DNA of 64,000 bases from Erythrobasidium yunnanense (GCA_001600175.1 BCJC01000003.1:1116001-1180000); one strand, 5' to 3'; counted from the stretch's first letter, positions 22,469 through 33,862 are shown. Notes: generated from the letters alone by a model not told the origin. A program made the numbers and translations.

Positions 22469-23758
22469 CTACATTCTCTTCATCCATCCGCGATCTCGCC
22501 CAGCATAAGGACTCTCGACCTCGTCTCCCTCTGGCCATTCATAGTCTTCGAAGAAACACCCTCCCAGACGACTGTCCTCAAATATATGTGAGGCTGAGTT
22601 CCAGATCGAGAAGTCTCTGGCTGACGAGGTGTCCGCGAGGCCCCTCTTCCTGAAGTGCGCATATGCCTTCTGACACACTTTCTTGAACTCCTCTCCTGCG
22701 GTGGGGTAAACTTCGAGAGGAGATGCTTGTATTATGCGTATATCTGGCATAGTGGCCAGGTGCGGAAACGCATCGGGTGCCTTCAGCTCTTCTAGTAATG
22801 CGGATATCTCGTCGAATTGGATGCGCCTGAAGGACACCTTCAAGCTTTCAAGGCTTTGCGGTAGATTGACAAGAGATCCGAAAGAAGAGTTAGACCCCGT
22901 CACCCTGAGCTTGCGCAGGTTGTCGAACGGTTCCAAAGGCTCGTAGAACGAGTCAGGGAACTCGCAATAGACCCGGGCAGTATCAACTTGCATGTCGATA
23001 TCCTCGATGCAGCTGTAAGGTAGGCTTCCGACTAGACCCGGCCAGGCCTCCACCTGCTCATCTCCATTCGGATCCAGGCCCCAGAATCGCACTGACAGCT
23101 TCTTTAGGCTAGAACCTGATATAGCTGTTCTTAGCCATTGGTTCACTTCGTAATTGCCGACTACGTTATCAATGATGAGATGGGTCAGAGCAGGGAAAGA
23201 TGGGTAGGCGCGTGCGGTTTCCTCCTCCTCGGGAGCCGCGTTGAAGTGGGTCAAAGATAGTTCCTCCAGCACGGCGAAGGTTGTACCGTTGAGCATCGGA
23301 AGAGAATTGCCTTCTATGTGAAGACTCTTCAAGACTGGCATTGCGGGCAAAGAGGGTAGCAGATCGAACCACGTTGCGAACCCTTCTTCTAGCTCGAGCT
23401 TCTTCAACGCTGGAAAATTGCAGCCCAAGAACCTCTTGCAGATAAGGGAGGGAGGGCCGCAACGAGTTCCGTCACGATCAGGGCTGTGATGATGGAATCT
23501 CTTGACTAGCTTTGTGTAGCCTGGTTCGTGAAGGAGGAAGGTTTCGACGAGCAGGATCAAGCTGTTGTTGTGCGTAGTCTCGATGTCCTCATAGAGCATA
23601 GGCGTTGCTATTGCATGCCACAGTCTCGACACGCGCGAGAAGATGTCCAGCATGTTCAGGATTCTGCCGCGTCCAGGATCATTTCTGAGGTCTTCCGCTG
23701 CCAGGCTGAATATGCGCCTTGTCAACTCATTTGGAAGGGAGAGTATGGTAGTCGCCAT
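22469..23758 (-). CDS. F-box/LRR-like protein
   Basis: Single-exon, 429 residues. The N-terminus MATTILSLPNELTRRIFSLA is an F-box-like start (LPNEL..RIF). It is followed by irregular leucine-rich segments (for example LKSLHIEGNSLPML, LEELSLTHFNA, LRKLRVTGSNSSFGSL). Such proteins act as SCF substrate adaptors. It is one of two F-box-like genes in the window; the two share no evident close similarity and differ in intron content. Confidence 0.8.
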   Translation of the reverse strand: MATTILSLPNELTRRIFSLAAEDLRNDPGRGRILNMLDIFSRVSRLWHAIATPMLYEDIETTHNNSLILLVETFLLHEPGYTKLVKRFHHHSPDRDGTRCGPPSLICKRFLGCNFPALKKLELEEGFATWFDLLPSLPAMPVLKSLHIEGNSLPMLNGTTFAVLEELSLTHFNAAPEEEETARAYPSFPALTHLIIDNVVGNYEVNQWLRTAISGSSLKKLSVRFWGLDPNGDEQVEAWPGLVGSLPYSCIEDIDMQVDTARVYCEFPDSFYEPLEPFDNLRKLRVTGSNSSFGSLVNLPQSLESLKVSFRRIQFDEISALLEELKAPDAFPHLATMPDIRIIQASPLEVYPTAGEEFKKVCQKAYAHFRKRGLADTSSARDFSIWNSASHIFEDSRLGGCFFEDYEWPEGDEVESPYAGRDRGWMKRM

Positions 23759-24013
23759 CTGCGCGCAAAAGTCAGCTTGTGTTCGTCTGCTTGATGTTGC
23801 TTCAGTCCGCTACCTCGAAAAGACACGACCTTCAGAGCCAATCAAGAAGACAGGTCGTGCAAGCTCGAGTATTTGAGACGTTGTGGTGTGAATGTGCTAT
23901 TATACGGTGGCATTCAAAAGCCTGCTAACCGATCCGGAAGAAAGAAAGAGGGAGTTACACATTGAGAAAGAGAAAGTAGACTATGTATATTTGGTATTCG
24001 ATAAGCCACTAAT

Positions 24014-24867
24014 CTAAGCGGACGAAGAGCTAGGAAGAACAGTCGCCATCGACATCGATGCGTCCATCGACATGGTTCCGTTAGCGGTGAAGTTCTCGCC
24101 AATGAAGCCTGGGAGAGCTGTGACCGTCGAAGGGGCAATCGATTGGACAGCTGTTGAGAATGCATATGCGTTTGACACTAGAGGACCGAGAGCGCCGAGA
24201 ATGTCACCAGGAAGAGCTGTAAGACCTTCTCCAACGATAGCGGTGGAAACACCGGTAGCGCTGAGCTCGTATGCAACAGTGGAACCGTCGGTGACACGGG
24301 CCTGGGAAACGATAGGATCAGAATGTAAACCGTAGGTATGCGAGAGTTTCACTCACTCCGGCACAAACATCAACGTCGCCGGAAATTTGGCAGTTCACTG
24401 CCTGGAGGATGCCACCTAAGCAAGAACGTTAGCTGTTGAGATAGTGCTATTGCAAGGAGAATCTGGCTAACCAGACTGATCGGCTTCGACAATAATCAGG
24501 TTCGTGGGGTTGGCCTGGATAGCATCTGTTCATGCAGCCCTTTAGCGGCCGGATAGAAAGGCAAATCCTATACACAAGTAGGCTCACCAACTACGGTGGT
24601 CGCTACACCACTGATGGTAACGAGTCTTTCGGCTACGAAAGTCGCTCCATTGGCATCACCTCCGAGCGCGACGTAGGTTGCATTGGGAACCATGCCAGGA
24701 GGAGGAGCCACTAGGGAAACAGCTGCAATACAGGGAACCGTCACTATCAGCTTTCTGCCCCTTGCAAATCGAGGAAGAAGAGACGGACTGGCTTGCGGCA
24801 TGGGAGCAGCGCCGACATTGGCAGCAGCCAGGAGAGCGAACGTAGCGATAGAAGCTTGTTTGAACAT
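24014..24867 (-). CDS. Small secreted protein
   Basis: The N-terminus MFKQASIATFALLAAANVGA is a classical signal peptide, with likely cleavage near GAA-PM. Four exons; the mature part is ~210 residues, Thr/Ala/Val-rich, with few cysteines (for example VTVPCIAAV, GEPTC, QAVNCQISGDVDVCAG) and N-glycosylation-type NAT and NFT sites. The Ser/Met-rich tail ends SSSSA. No known domain. An extracellular or cell-wall role is inferred from the signal peptide only. Confidence 0.7.
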
Positions 24868-25580
24868 GGTTCTTTTGTATATAACTTGAAGGGAAAGTGG
24901 GAGAAAGGGCAAAGTTGGGGGAAGAAAGAAAAGAGAGAGAGCTCCCAGAAAGAGCAGGAGGGGTTTCAAGTCAATGAGGTGAGCTCTAGATTGCCCCCGG
25001 CTTTCATCGTAACCGATAAATCGTCCAGGACAGGAAATTCGTCACGCGTAGATTGAAGAAAATTACATCCATGCGGAGACATCCGTCGATCGGATAGGAG
25101 ATGTCAGCGATAGCCGGTCGCCGAGTTTTGCCTATAAGGCTGATGTAGCTTTGTGTAGGATTCAGTCTGTCTTTCTGTAGGTGCGTGGATGTGATTGTCG
25201 TCTTCGCCCTGCGGTTGAGAATTCTTGTTAGAAGGCAGTCAGTCTCTAGGCGAGGAGCTCGCAAGACCATGCGTTAAGGACGCAGTAAGCGGTATATATG
25301 TAGTCTGTCTCGGTGTTCGATTGTCAGCCTGGGGATGTAAGCTACATCCGTAGCTTGAACTTTGCCGAGTTTCGATCAGAGGAATCGGAAGATGATGTGA
25401 AGGATAAGAGGAAGGGGAAAAGCCAGCCAGTCCGTAAGAACATACTTATCCGATACTGAGAGTCGGTCCTCTGCTGTATATGCCGCTTCATGGCGGAGTC
25501 GCTTAACTCGTAAGCCGCAATGGTTCGCCCTCGACTATGCCTACATCGCTTGCCTTCCTTCTGCCGCTCGTGCGCACCTA
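24868..25580. other. Intergenic region, no gene seen
   Basis: Promoter of the secreted-protein gene (-) and 3' flank of the Prp5 gene (-). A purine-rich GAAAG/GAGAG tract lies at 24,880-24,960. No coding or RNA signal recognised. Confidence 0.5.
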
Positions 25581-28500
25581 TTAGACACTATATTTACCAG
25601 GTCTGTTCGCATCAGCCTCCAGGGCTTGCACACTTGCGTCGAAGAGGAGCTGCTTGATCTCCCGAATGGCATGTTCGACCTTCGAAGCGATGTTGCTTTC
25701 GACGAGTAGATGAAGATGAGGAGGATCGTCTGGGCCAGTAGGTTCTTTGCCCTTCTCGTAGTAGACTCCCTTGTTTGTGATACTTGCGCCGGTCTCTTCG
25801 ATGAGACGGGAGATGGTTTCTTTGTTCGTGACCTTCCAGCGAGCACGTTGGCCGAAGCGCCCAATAGGAACGACAGCGTGATACTCCGTAGCATCTGGAT
25901 CTCTACGTCTAGCAGCGTCAAGATCGCTTTCACCTTCTCTGCCTCCGCCGAACTGTTGCTGTTTCCGAGCTTGTATACTGGCTGTGAGCTTAGCAATGAC
26001 GGACTGAGCTTTGCTAATACCCGTAGCGTCGATACCAGCTTGTTGCGCAGCCGTCTCGGCAGCTTTGAGAGACGCAAGATTCGCTTCGTTGATCTTGATG
26101 CCGTAGCCTTTTCGTCCAGTATCGGGTGCAGGTCCACGGCGGACTTCGACTTCGATATCAGGCATATCGAGACCGGGATGCGAGGCTTGAGCGCCCTCTT
26201 CACCCTTCTTGCCAGCAGCGGAGTCATCGCCGCCCTCCTTGTCCTTGTCTTTCTCCTTGTTGGAATCGTCTTCGCCGTAGGCTGAACGTTGAGCACGCTC
26301 TTTGGCATCTCGATCCTGCTCGAGTCGTTCGAGACCTTTTCCACCGAAGCCAGAAGATGCAGCAGTGGCTTTTCCAGCTTTGACTTTCTCGATGAAGCCT
26401 GGCAAGCGACATATTAGCAATGCAACCTGTACTTACAAGGTGTCTTAACTCACCATCTGCCAGCTTCTTCAGATCTGCAGGGATCTCGACTTTCGAAGCT
26501 TCCAGCGCTTTCTGCAGATCTACGGCATATCTATCCTGGTCGGGCGTGATGAACGTGATGCACGTTCCTTTATTGCCTGCTCTCCCCGTTCGTCCTGCAC
26601 GGTGAACATAATCCTCCATATGATTGGGACAATCGTAATTGATGACGAGTTTGAGGAGTTTGACATCGAGTCCTCTCGCAGCTACAGATGTAGCTATTAC
26701 AATAGGGATGATGCCTGCTTTAAAGTCTGATATGACAGCATCTCTGTCCACCTGTTCTTTTCCACCGTGTAAAGACATGCAAGCGTAGTTCTTGGCTAGT
26801 AGATCTCGCAAAAGGTTGTCTGCTGAATCTTGCCGATGTACGAAAATAAGTGTCCGCGTATCGGCATCGTCGTTGTACGTCCTTCCCAGAATCTCCAGCA
26901 AGCGATTGAATTTCGATTCTTCCTCGCGCACTTCGACGAGCTGCTCAATCTCAGCAGCTACGACGGATCTTCCTCCTACTGTGATCTCGAGTGGTTTCTT
27001 CAGGATCTTCCTAGCAAGCGCTTCCATAGCTCTTGGGAAAGTAGCTGAGAACAGGACAGTCTGCCTATCGGGTCGTATTTGAGAGAGGATCTTCATGACT
27101 TGGGGCTCGAATCCCATGTCGAACATTCTGTCGGCTTCGTCAAGCACTAGATATGTGATTCGCCGAAGGTTGATGATGCGCCCGCTGTTCGTGATGAGAA
27201 GCTCGATCATTCGCCCGGGAGTGCATACTATCACTTCTGCACCACGCTTCATGTCGGCAATGTTGTCTTTGAGAGGACTGCCTCCGTAGGCCGCAGTGAC
27301 CTACCAACCGCTCAATCAGCTAGATTCACATTTGTTTCCTGGCGAAGAGCATCACTCACCCTCAATCCCAGTGCCTTCAAGAACGGTTTCGCCTCTCTCG
27401 CGATCTGCGTGGCCAATTCTCTCGTAGGCGTCATGACCATCGCGATAGGCCCCTCTAGCTGATCTAGCGGTCTCTGATCTTTGATGTGTCTAAACATGGG
27501 GAGGAGGAAAGCTACTGTTTTACCAGAACCTGTTTTCGCGACACCGATTACGTCGCGGCCTGACATTATTGCTGGAATGGCTTGCGATTGGATGGAGGTG
27601 GGTTTCGGATAGCCTAGTGAACGAATGACTTCGAGGCTGTGATGTGCGCGCACAATTGGTCAGCTTACAGCCATTCTAGACAGAAGATTAAATGCGCGCT
27701 CACCACACTGCAGGCAGTCCACAGTGACTCCACTTCGTGATGGGTTTTGGGCAATCGACACCTCTGATCTTAATGTTGTCCAACTCCACACGTAACGCCT
27801 CCGTTTCTTCATTCGTCATCTCCTCAATCTCCGGCGGGGGGTGATAGAACTGCTTCCTGAAAGCTTCATAGCTCAACTTCGAATGGTCTACAGGTGCTAT
27901 ATCGCGTTTCTTGAGCTTCTTCTGTGCGAGTGCGAGGATGTCTTCGGGTTTTAAGGAGGTTTTGTCGATGTCGTCCAAGTCGGGGATCTCAGCATCCGAT
28001 TCACCAGAATCATCTTCGAACATGTCTATCAAGCCTTTAGCACCACCAGCAGCGGCCTTCTTGCCCTTCTTGTCTGTCGTAGCGCTGCTTCCATTCACTT
28101 TCAGCTTCGAATCGTTTGTTCCAGGTGCTAGTTTGTCGAGATCTTCTTGGTCGACTTTCGTCTTCTCCTTCTCTACATCCATCATGAATGCATCTAGCGG
28201 ATCCACTTCTTCCTCCTCATCGCCATTCGCTTTACTATCAATGTCCATCTTTGCCTTCGCTCTCGACCGCGCTTCTATCTCTTCTGCTTCTCTCTCCTCT
28301 TGCAAAGCTTGTATTTGCGCTTTGCTTAACGGCGCAGCTTTCACGCTCGGTCCACCATCTTTGAACTCATCGTCTTCATCATCGTCGTCATGCAATCTAT
28401 CCAGTCCATCGTCCAGAGCAGTATCATCGTGTTCTTCCTTGACGCCATCAATCTCCATACCATTCGTTTCTGCTTCCGCGCGCTTCATAGCTTCCAACTG

Positions 28501-29571
28501 CGAAGCCGTCGGTTTATCAGGCTCTAGTCCACCTTCGATATGTGCGCCTTGCTCAGGCTTATACAGCACCGTCTTGCCCTCATTATCATCTTCATCCATC
28601 ATGCCCGCCGCTGTCGCTCTTTTCGATTTACCTTTCCCTGCTGCATTGCTCGTACTAGCATTGTTGGAAGCGCCGAATGCACTGAATGCTGGCTTCTTGG
28701 GCAATCCGACGGGCGCTGAGCGTAAGGAGGTGGACAGAGGTGATGGCGCAAGGGGTTTCGCAGGAAGAGAGGCAGAGATGGGTAAGCCTAATCTAGCGGC
28801 TGTGGCCGTACCGCTAGAAACAGGCCGTGTAGAGGAAGTCGACGATTTCGAAGGAACAGCTGAAGCAGGAGCAGAAGAAGTGGATGCAGCAGGAGGAACA
28901 GGGGTGGATGTAGAAGCAGTAGAAGGAGAAGAAGCTTCAGCAGCTGCGCGTTCAGCTGCTTTTTTGGCCTTGAAAGCTTCGAGACGCTCTCTTTTGATGC
29001 GGAGCTTCTCTTCTTCGGGCGTTTCCGTCTTCTTCACATCAGCAGGAGGAGTAGATGTAGATGTAGATGTAGATGTAGATGCGACTGGCTGTATCGAGAC
29101 TGGCGCCGGCGAGGCTGCTTTGCTTGAACTTCTTGAGGTACTTGCTATTGCCGCTGCTGCTGCTGGCGCTTTCGAGGACGACGAAGCAGCTGGCGAATCT
29201 CGTCGTTCTCTATCTCTGTCTCTATCTCGTTCCCGCTCCCGATGGTTGTCTCTCTCCCTTTCGCGCGGCCTGTCGCTGCCATCTCGTTCCCTCTCTCTTC
29301 GCGAACTACTCGACGTCGACGCTCTTGCAGGCGATGGTGATCTGGCTCTTCTGCTATCCCTATCACGTTCTCTGTCTCTATGGCTATCCCTACGATCACT
29401 GCGGTCTCTGCTTCTTGACCGCCGCCGTTCGCGATCTCGTCGGTCTCTATCTCTGTCGCGATCCCTATCTCTTCTGTCGTCTCTGTCCCTGTCCCTTCTA
29501 TCGTCGTCTCTTGATGTCCGTGGCCGTTTGCTGCTACTCGCTGGAGAAGGCGACCGCGAATGTCGAGCCAT
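25581..29571 (-). CDS. PRP5: DEAD-box pre-mRNA splicing helicase Prp5/DDX46
   Basis: ATP-dependent RNA helicase that acts with U2 snRNP at branch-site selection. The N-terminus (start ATG 29571) is an Arg/Asp/Ser-rich RD/RS domain of ~150 residues, then a long acidic disordered region with the conserved [18 protein letters not shown] and [10 protein letters not shown] entry to the core. Helicase motifs: Q motif [60 protein letters not shown] and [10 protein letters not shown]. The C-terminus has the Prp5-specific [20 protein letters not shown] region before the KYSV stop. Three introns (near 27,700-27,640, 27,360-27,300 and 26,455-26,400) restore frame. Encoding is very repetitive in the first kilobase. 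Confidence 0.95.
29048..29082. repeat. GATGTA hexanucleotide microsatellite inside PRP5
   Basis: About five tandem copies of GTAGAT on the plus strand, coding an (Ser-Thr)n run on the minus strand in the disordered N-terminal region of Prp5. The unit of six keeps frame when copies are lost or gained, so length may vary between strains. Confidence 0.8.
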
Positions 29572-30275
29572 GACTGGCTTTGGAGCAAGAAAGAAAGGCG
29601 AAAGGTTTCGTACAGTTCTACACATGCAGCGAGTTACATGAAGTACAACATGTATTAGGGTATCTAATCGACTATGACTCTTTGAAGACCAAAGCACGCG
29701 CCCGAGTCGACTTAGATCGTGATACTGCAGGAACTTCGCCCAACAGGATATCATCGGTCAAGCAGCACATCAGCGAGTACATCGTCAGAGATCTGTCTTG
29801 TCAGCACTAATGCTGCACGGGCTGGCGTACGGCTTCGTTGGATATTAGCCGTTTCACAACCCTCAACACCGTTGTCGCCGCTGTAACGGGTCAGTATTGT
29901 CCGTCAGACGTGCTCATACGGATGTTTGTATATGTGTGAGATAGTTTCAACCTCAGTCGCCTTGATCTGGTGCGTCTCAATGTGGGTGCTGCTGTCGAGC
30001 CGAATTTCCCGAGAATGATTGCTGAGGCTTGTCGCCGAATCTCAATTGTCATTCATATCATGCTGAGCTTGTTATCAGCGCGCTGTCTACTCTTCATTAA
30101 TCACTTCCCCAGAGTGAGCCAAGCGAGATCAGAGTAAGTCGAAAAAAGTGGTATTGCCTCGCAAACGCATCTTGGCCCATTGTCCCTAGTCAGACAGAAA
30201 ACAAGGGTTGCGGAACAACGAGAGAAGGTTGCATTGCTCGGAGAAATAGAAGGTGAAGGTGTGTAGAGGAGACGC
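29572..30275. other. Intergenic region, no gene seen
   Basis: Lies between the PRP5 promoter side and the 3' end of RPL27 (both -). I found no coding frame with family features, no tRNA A/B boxes and no repeat. Confidence 0.5.
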
Positions 30276-30957
30276 TTAGAATCTGCGAGCAGAACAAGAT
30301 GTTAGCCTCCCGCTCGACAGGTAGAGAGACTGTGTGTGTGTAAGACCCACCTCAGGCTCTGGAAGAACCACTTGTTCTGACCCGCTGCGTATTTCTGCTC
30401 GAATACTTTTTTGACATTCTTCTTTGCGTCTACCTTCTGGCTGTCCTCCTTGAGCGTATCTTGCGAGACTGCGCCCTTCAAGCTGTCTAGCTCGAGAACG
30501 TATCGTGTAGGCATGAGGTGGTTGTAGTTGATGGCCTGTTGAATCATACTCTCAGCATGCTATCCTGGCTCGTTCGAGATTGTCGACTGTTCGCCCACCT
30601 TGATGAAAGGCTTGACCTTGCTTCGCTTTGCGACCTTCTTTGCTCCCATACGCTTGGTGACTGCAATCATAACATGTCCATATCAACATCCCATCATCAA
30701 TTGCCAGTTTGAGGTCGAGTATAGCCCACCCTTTCGAGGGTATCGGTCGACACCAGCAATGATGGCGTGAGGGTACGGCCTCTCCTTTGTTCCAGCTTCG
30801 TTGGATGCTAGGCACACAGCTTTGCGCCCGCTGTAGCGCCCGCTGAGGACCTGCAGATACATAATCCATGGTCAATCGACCGTTCTTGCTGGATATACCG
30901 CCAGGCTGATGGGCCACGCACAACGACGACCCGCGATGGCTTGAAGATCTTGGCCAT
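30276..30957 (-). CDS. RPL27: 60S ribosomal protein L27 (eL27)
   Basis: Structural protein of the large cytosolic subunit. The spliced product of about 135 residues reads [13 protein letters not shown], then [47 protein letters not shown] and ends KWFFQSLRF, as in eL27 of other eukaryotes. At least three introns; the last exon codes only part of the Arg codon, Phe and the stop (30276-30278). The first intron falls after VVV, early in the gene, as is common in fungal ribosomal protein genes. Confidence 0.96.
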
Positions 30958-31351
30958 GGTAAAGTACTTGACGGTGGATGCTGCGTCTTCTTGCTCGTGC
31001 GCGACTTGACGATTCTCTCGATTTTCGGCAGACGCAGAAAAATTCGATCGAGCAAAGGAGAAAGGGGGAACCTGAAAGAAACCAAGTCCAAAGAAGCGAA
31101 GCGGAAGCGGACACCGCTCCTAACATGTTTTTACCAGGGTCTATGTCCTCTATGCGGATTCTCCAGCTGCGGCAGCCTTTCGAGGCAAAACCCCTAAGAA
31201 AAAGCTGCCAAAATGCCCTTCCTTGCATGCAAGCTTTCGCTACTTTTGGCTCTTCCCTCCCGCTTCTTTATACTTCGTAGTCCTCTCGTCCTTCTCTCTA
31301 TTTTATCTACAACTTCCAGCAGCTGAAGAACCCCGTCGAACAGCTGACGAA

Positions 31352-31414
31352 ATCTTCCACTTCCGCGACACTGACAAAACGATCAGTTCCTCCAATGTGA
31401 TGGAAGTGGAAGAT
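31352..31414. repeat. 13-bp perfect inverted repeat upstream of a TATA box
   Basis: ATCTTCCACTTCC (31352-31364) is repeated as its exact reverse complement (31402-31414), with 37 nt between the arms. It lies about 40 bp upstream of the TATA box at 31455. The layout suggests paired binding sites for one regulator; the binding protein is unknown. Confidence 0.75.
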
Positions 31415-31454
31415 GTACCAGCGCGGATGACGTCCTACCTTCCAGGCAGCGAGT

Positions 31455-31499
31455 ATAAAAGCGGCCTTTCTGCAGGCCCTTTCTTTCTTTCTTTCTCAT
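31455..31499 (+). promoter_or_regulatory. TATA box followed by pyrimidine-rich start region
   Basis: TATAAAAG at 31455-31462, then a CTTT-repeat tract to about 31499, typical of strongly expressed fungal promoters. It points rightward into the 31.6-33.7 kb locus, which is the reason to treat that locus as possibly transcribed rather than inert. Confidence 0.6.
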
Positions 31500-31711
31500 C
31501 ATTCCACTGATCGTGATTCTCTTACATTCCCTTACTTAATCATATACACATACATTCTAGCTAATCTAATGTGACCAAGGCATCTACTTCGCAGGATAGC
31601 CACCTGCAGCTCATTATTGCGCTCACTTATTGGTCAAACCCCTAGCAGCCCTGGATCTCTATCTGCTACGGAGCTGCCGCAACGTCGCTTGTCACACGAG
31701 AAGAAGACAGC

Positions 31712-32918
31712 ATGAGGCCGCAAATTTCAAGCATAAGCTCCCAGAGCTATCGCTGGTACGCCAAGCTCGCCCTCGCGCCCTGGATCTACGATCACACACC
31801 CATGGAGCTTACGGACGACGAGGACTCGGAAACGGAGAGTGCTTCTTGTCTATTAGCTTTCAAGATGCGACACCGTCTTCAAAGCATACCACGTCAATGC
31901 CGGGACTTGAATCGATTCTGGCTGGCTGTCATGCAATTCTGCGACATGACACGTTCTGGCGACAAGAGTACCGATGTACGAAATACTTACGGGCGACATG
32001 GTCGGACCTCTGCGAAGGCGCAGTACTCCTCTGGTGCGCACTGTAGGTGCTGCCGCAAGCTTCGAAACGGCTTTCAGGCAAGGGATGAACAGGCACGTCT
32101 CGGAGCCAGACAAGCTCTATGACGACGGAGAAGGGCGTGCTTCTCCTGACCTCTCAGATTAGCATACATAGCTCAACCCAGTGGGACAGCTCGGTTCAAT
32201 CCGCCCAATCTCGCAGGAGCTGGATATCATCGGCTTTGATCTATCTCGTGCAATTCCACATAGACAGCTCACATCGTCCTCTTTATATACTCTGCAACGC
32301 ATCAAAATCACGGGCGGCCTTCCTCGGACTCTGCGCGAGCGGATCGGACGGCTTTCGGATATTTGCAGAAAGTATCGAAGACACAACGCCTCGAGAAGTA
32401 ATAATACCAGCAGTTGTTGCCCTTTGATCCATCACACGTCCAAGAAAGCTCCGGGGTTGTCTTCCCTTCGATGACGGCCCTCAAGGACTTCATGCAGTCA
32501 CCTTCCACGGAAGCTGCAATCGGTCTATCGTCTCTGTGCGAAAAATTCCAAACCATCTTGGATAAGTAATCCGCAAGCTGCGAAGGCTGCGAAAGCAACG
32601 GATGCGTCCGCTTCCATTAGCAATATTCTGGACGAAGCAAGTAGTGGTCTTGCTGCAGTCGATTGCGCAGCGAGTGAACATGGCTTCCGAAGTGCAGTAC
32701 GCACCGATACAGCCATGGAAGTCGACGAGCCAGAGTGAGTGGCTCTTTTACATTCTTCTGATGTCGACGCTGACGCTTTACGACCCAGACGACATACAAC
32801 CCCTACGTAGGGTGCCGAGCCAACATATAGCGGACGGACAGTGATAAGGTCGTTCTCGCCAGAGCGAGGTAAGCGGAAGGATGATGTTTTGTGAAAACTT
32901 GCTGAGACTGCTCGTCAG
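31712..32918 (+). other. Unresolved coding-like region upstream of the Fanzor-like exon
   Basis: Several overlapping open stretches in different frames, none with a recognised domain. Examples are the ATG-started frame 31712-32122 (136 residues), a frame near 32,170-32,470 with a basic segment LPRTLRERIGRLSDICRKYR, and a frame near 32,600-32,735 ending MEVDEPE at a GTGAGT donor. A strong donor/acceptor pair (GTAAGC at ~32,868; CGTCAG ending at 32918) leads into the zinc-ribbon exon. It may be the 5' part of one intron-rich gene or a decayed one; I could not build a single frame. Confidence 0.3.
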
Positions 32919-33213
32919 ACTGTTCCATCCCTTCTACAGAGGCACACGCGACCCCTGCATCAGGGTACTGCAATGCGAGGCCTGCAGACAAGTCTATAAT
33001 CGGGATACAGCAGCCGCTATGAACATAGCTTTCATCGCCTGGTATATGCGCAGGTTCAACAGACATCCATGGAGATATGTCGATGACAATTTGACTCCAA
33101 CTATTGAAGGTGGTCTTCGGAGGCTAATGTACGGCTTTGTGGTGACTGATTACGGGCAGCCCACTTTCAGAGTGTACGCGCGACTTTTGAACACGAAGCG
33201 TCACCGCCTTTGA
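32919..33213 (+). CDS. TnpB/Fanzor-like C-terminal zinc-ribbon and RuvC-III segment (partial)
   Basis: The open frame reads LFHPFYRGTRDP, then VLQCEACRQVYNRDTAAAMN, then about 75 more residues to TGA at 33211-33213. C-x2-C (codons at 32974 and 32983) followed after five residues by NRD-x3-AAMNI matches the end of OrfB/TnpB and eukaryotic Fanzor nucleases. In these, the second half of the zinc ribbon runs into the RuvC-III Asp (here codon 33004-33006). The first C-x2-C pair was not found upstream, and RuvC-I/II could not be placed in front of it, so this is a fragment or a poorly resolved gene. RNA-guided DNA cutting is known for intact relatives; activity here is not claimed. Confidence 0.45.
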
Positions 33214-33722
33214 GACCATATGTCGATTCCCTGAAGGCGCTCTAGATGCCATCGTGGTAGCTGGTGTCGACATCGGAAATATCTCGGTGCAGACAGACGG
33301 ACACAGTCTGCGCCTGAACTTCAATCTGGATCCAGACCCGGCGAGGTTTAACGCAATGCGTCAACGATTCTGGAAGCATAGTATGTACTTGTGTTCCGAA
33401 TGATAGAGCAGCGGTACGCTCAGAGTCTGCATCAGGGCGTGTCCTTACCAAAGAAGAACTCAAGCAAGCTTCCGAGAGACCTTCCTCCATCGACCCCCCA
33501 TTACAGAAGTATATATCAGACAAGCAAGGGAGTAGTCGCCAAAGATACCGTGGCGGTCACGGCCGGTATGTTTCTTGGGACTTGGGCTTCGAGCGCACAT
33601 CTGTGCCATCAAAACGGGCTTCTTCAGCATGTTCAAGACAATCTACGACGAATGACTCTTCATTGTTGAAGGCCCTACAAGAAGCAGCATGGTTTAAGTT
33701 CAGATTAAAGAGCTTCGGATGA
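33191..33722 (+). other. Second coding-like segment with a RuvC-I-like motif
   Basis: A frame open from about 33,191 reads LDAIVVAGVDIGNISVQTDG, with Asp codon 33269-33271, then NLDPDPARFNAMRQRFWKH to a GTATGT donor at about 33,381. A further open stretch (KEELKQASE to LQEAAWFKFRLKSFG) runs to TGA 33720-33722. GVDIG resembles the RuvC-I strand of TnpB/Fanzor, but it lies downstream of the RuvC-III-like exon, the reverse of the family order. It may be part of a second copy, a rearranged remnant or a chance match. Confidence 0.3.
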
Positions 33723-33862
33723 TAGAGCTGACAAGTAGTCGCGTTTCTTGCAGATGACGTTCAGAGAGTCTAGGTCTAGCAGCACAGTAAGATCACACAA
33801 ATATTAAGATCTTCCGGTTTATTGGTTTAGGCATTTCAAGCGAAAACGGCAGCGGGAAGCTT

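Larger units (their letters stand above)
30958..31711. other. Divergent control region between RPL27 and the Fanzor-like locus
   Basis: Holds the RPL27 promoter (-) on its left and, on its right, a plus-strand promoter-like arrangement: an inverted repeat (31352-31414), a TATA box (31455) and a pyrimidine tract (31478-31499). No gene recognised inside. A two-codon ATG-TGA lies near 31,569 in the putative leader. Confidence 0.55.

Noticed and set aside
27911-29641. Long plus-strand open frame (576 codons) opposite PRP5
   Set aside because: It mirrors the repetitive Arg/Asp/Ser-coding N-terminus of Prp5 and is Ser/Leu/Arg-rich without motifs; a shadow of the real gene.
30978-31280. Plus-strand open frame over the RPL27 leader
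   Set aside because: Falls in the divergent control region; no features and no start context.
33142-33170. 29-nt intron joining the zinc-ribbon exon to the downstream frame
   Set aside because: Borders are acceptable (GTGACT...TTCAG) but the resulting frame stops soon after and cannot reach the GVDIG segment.
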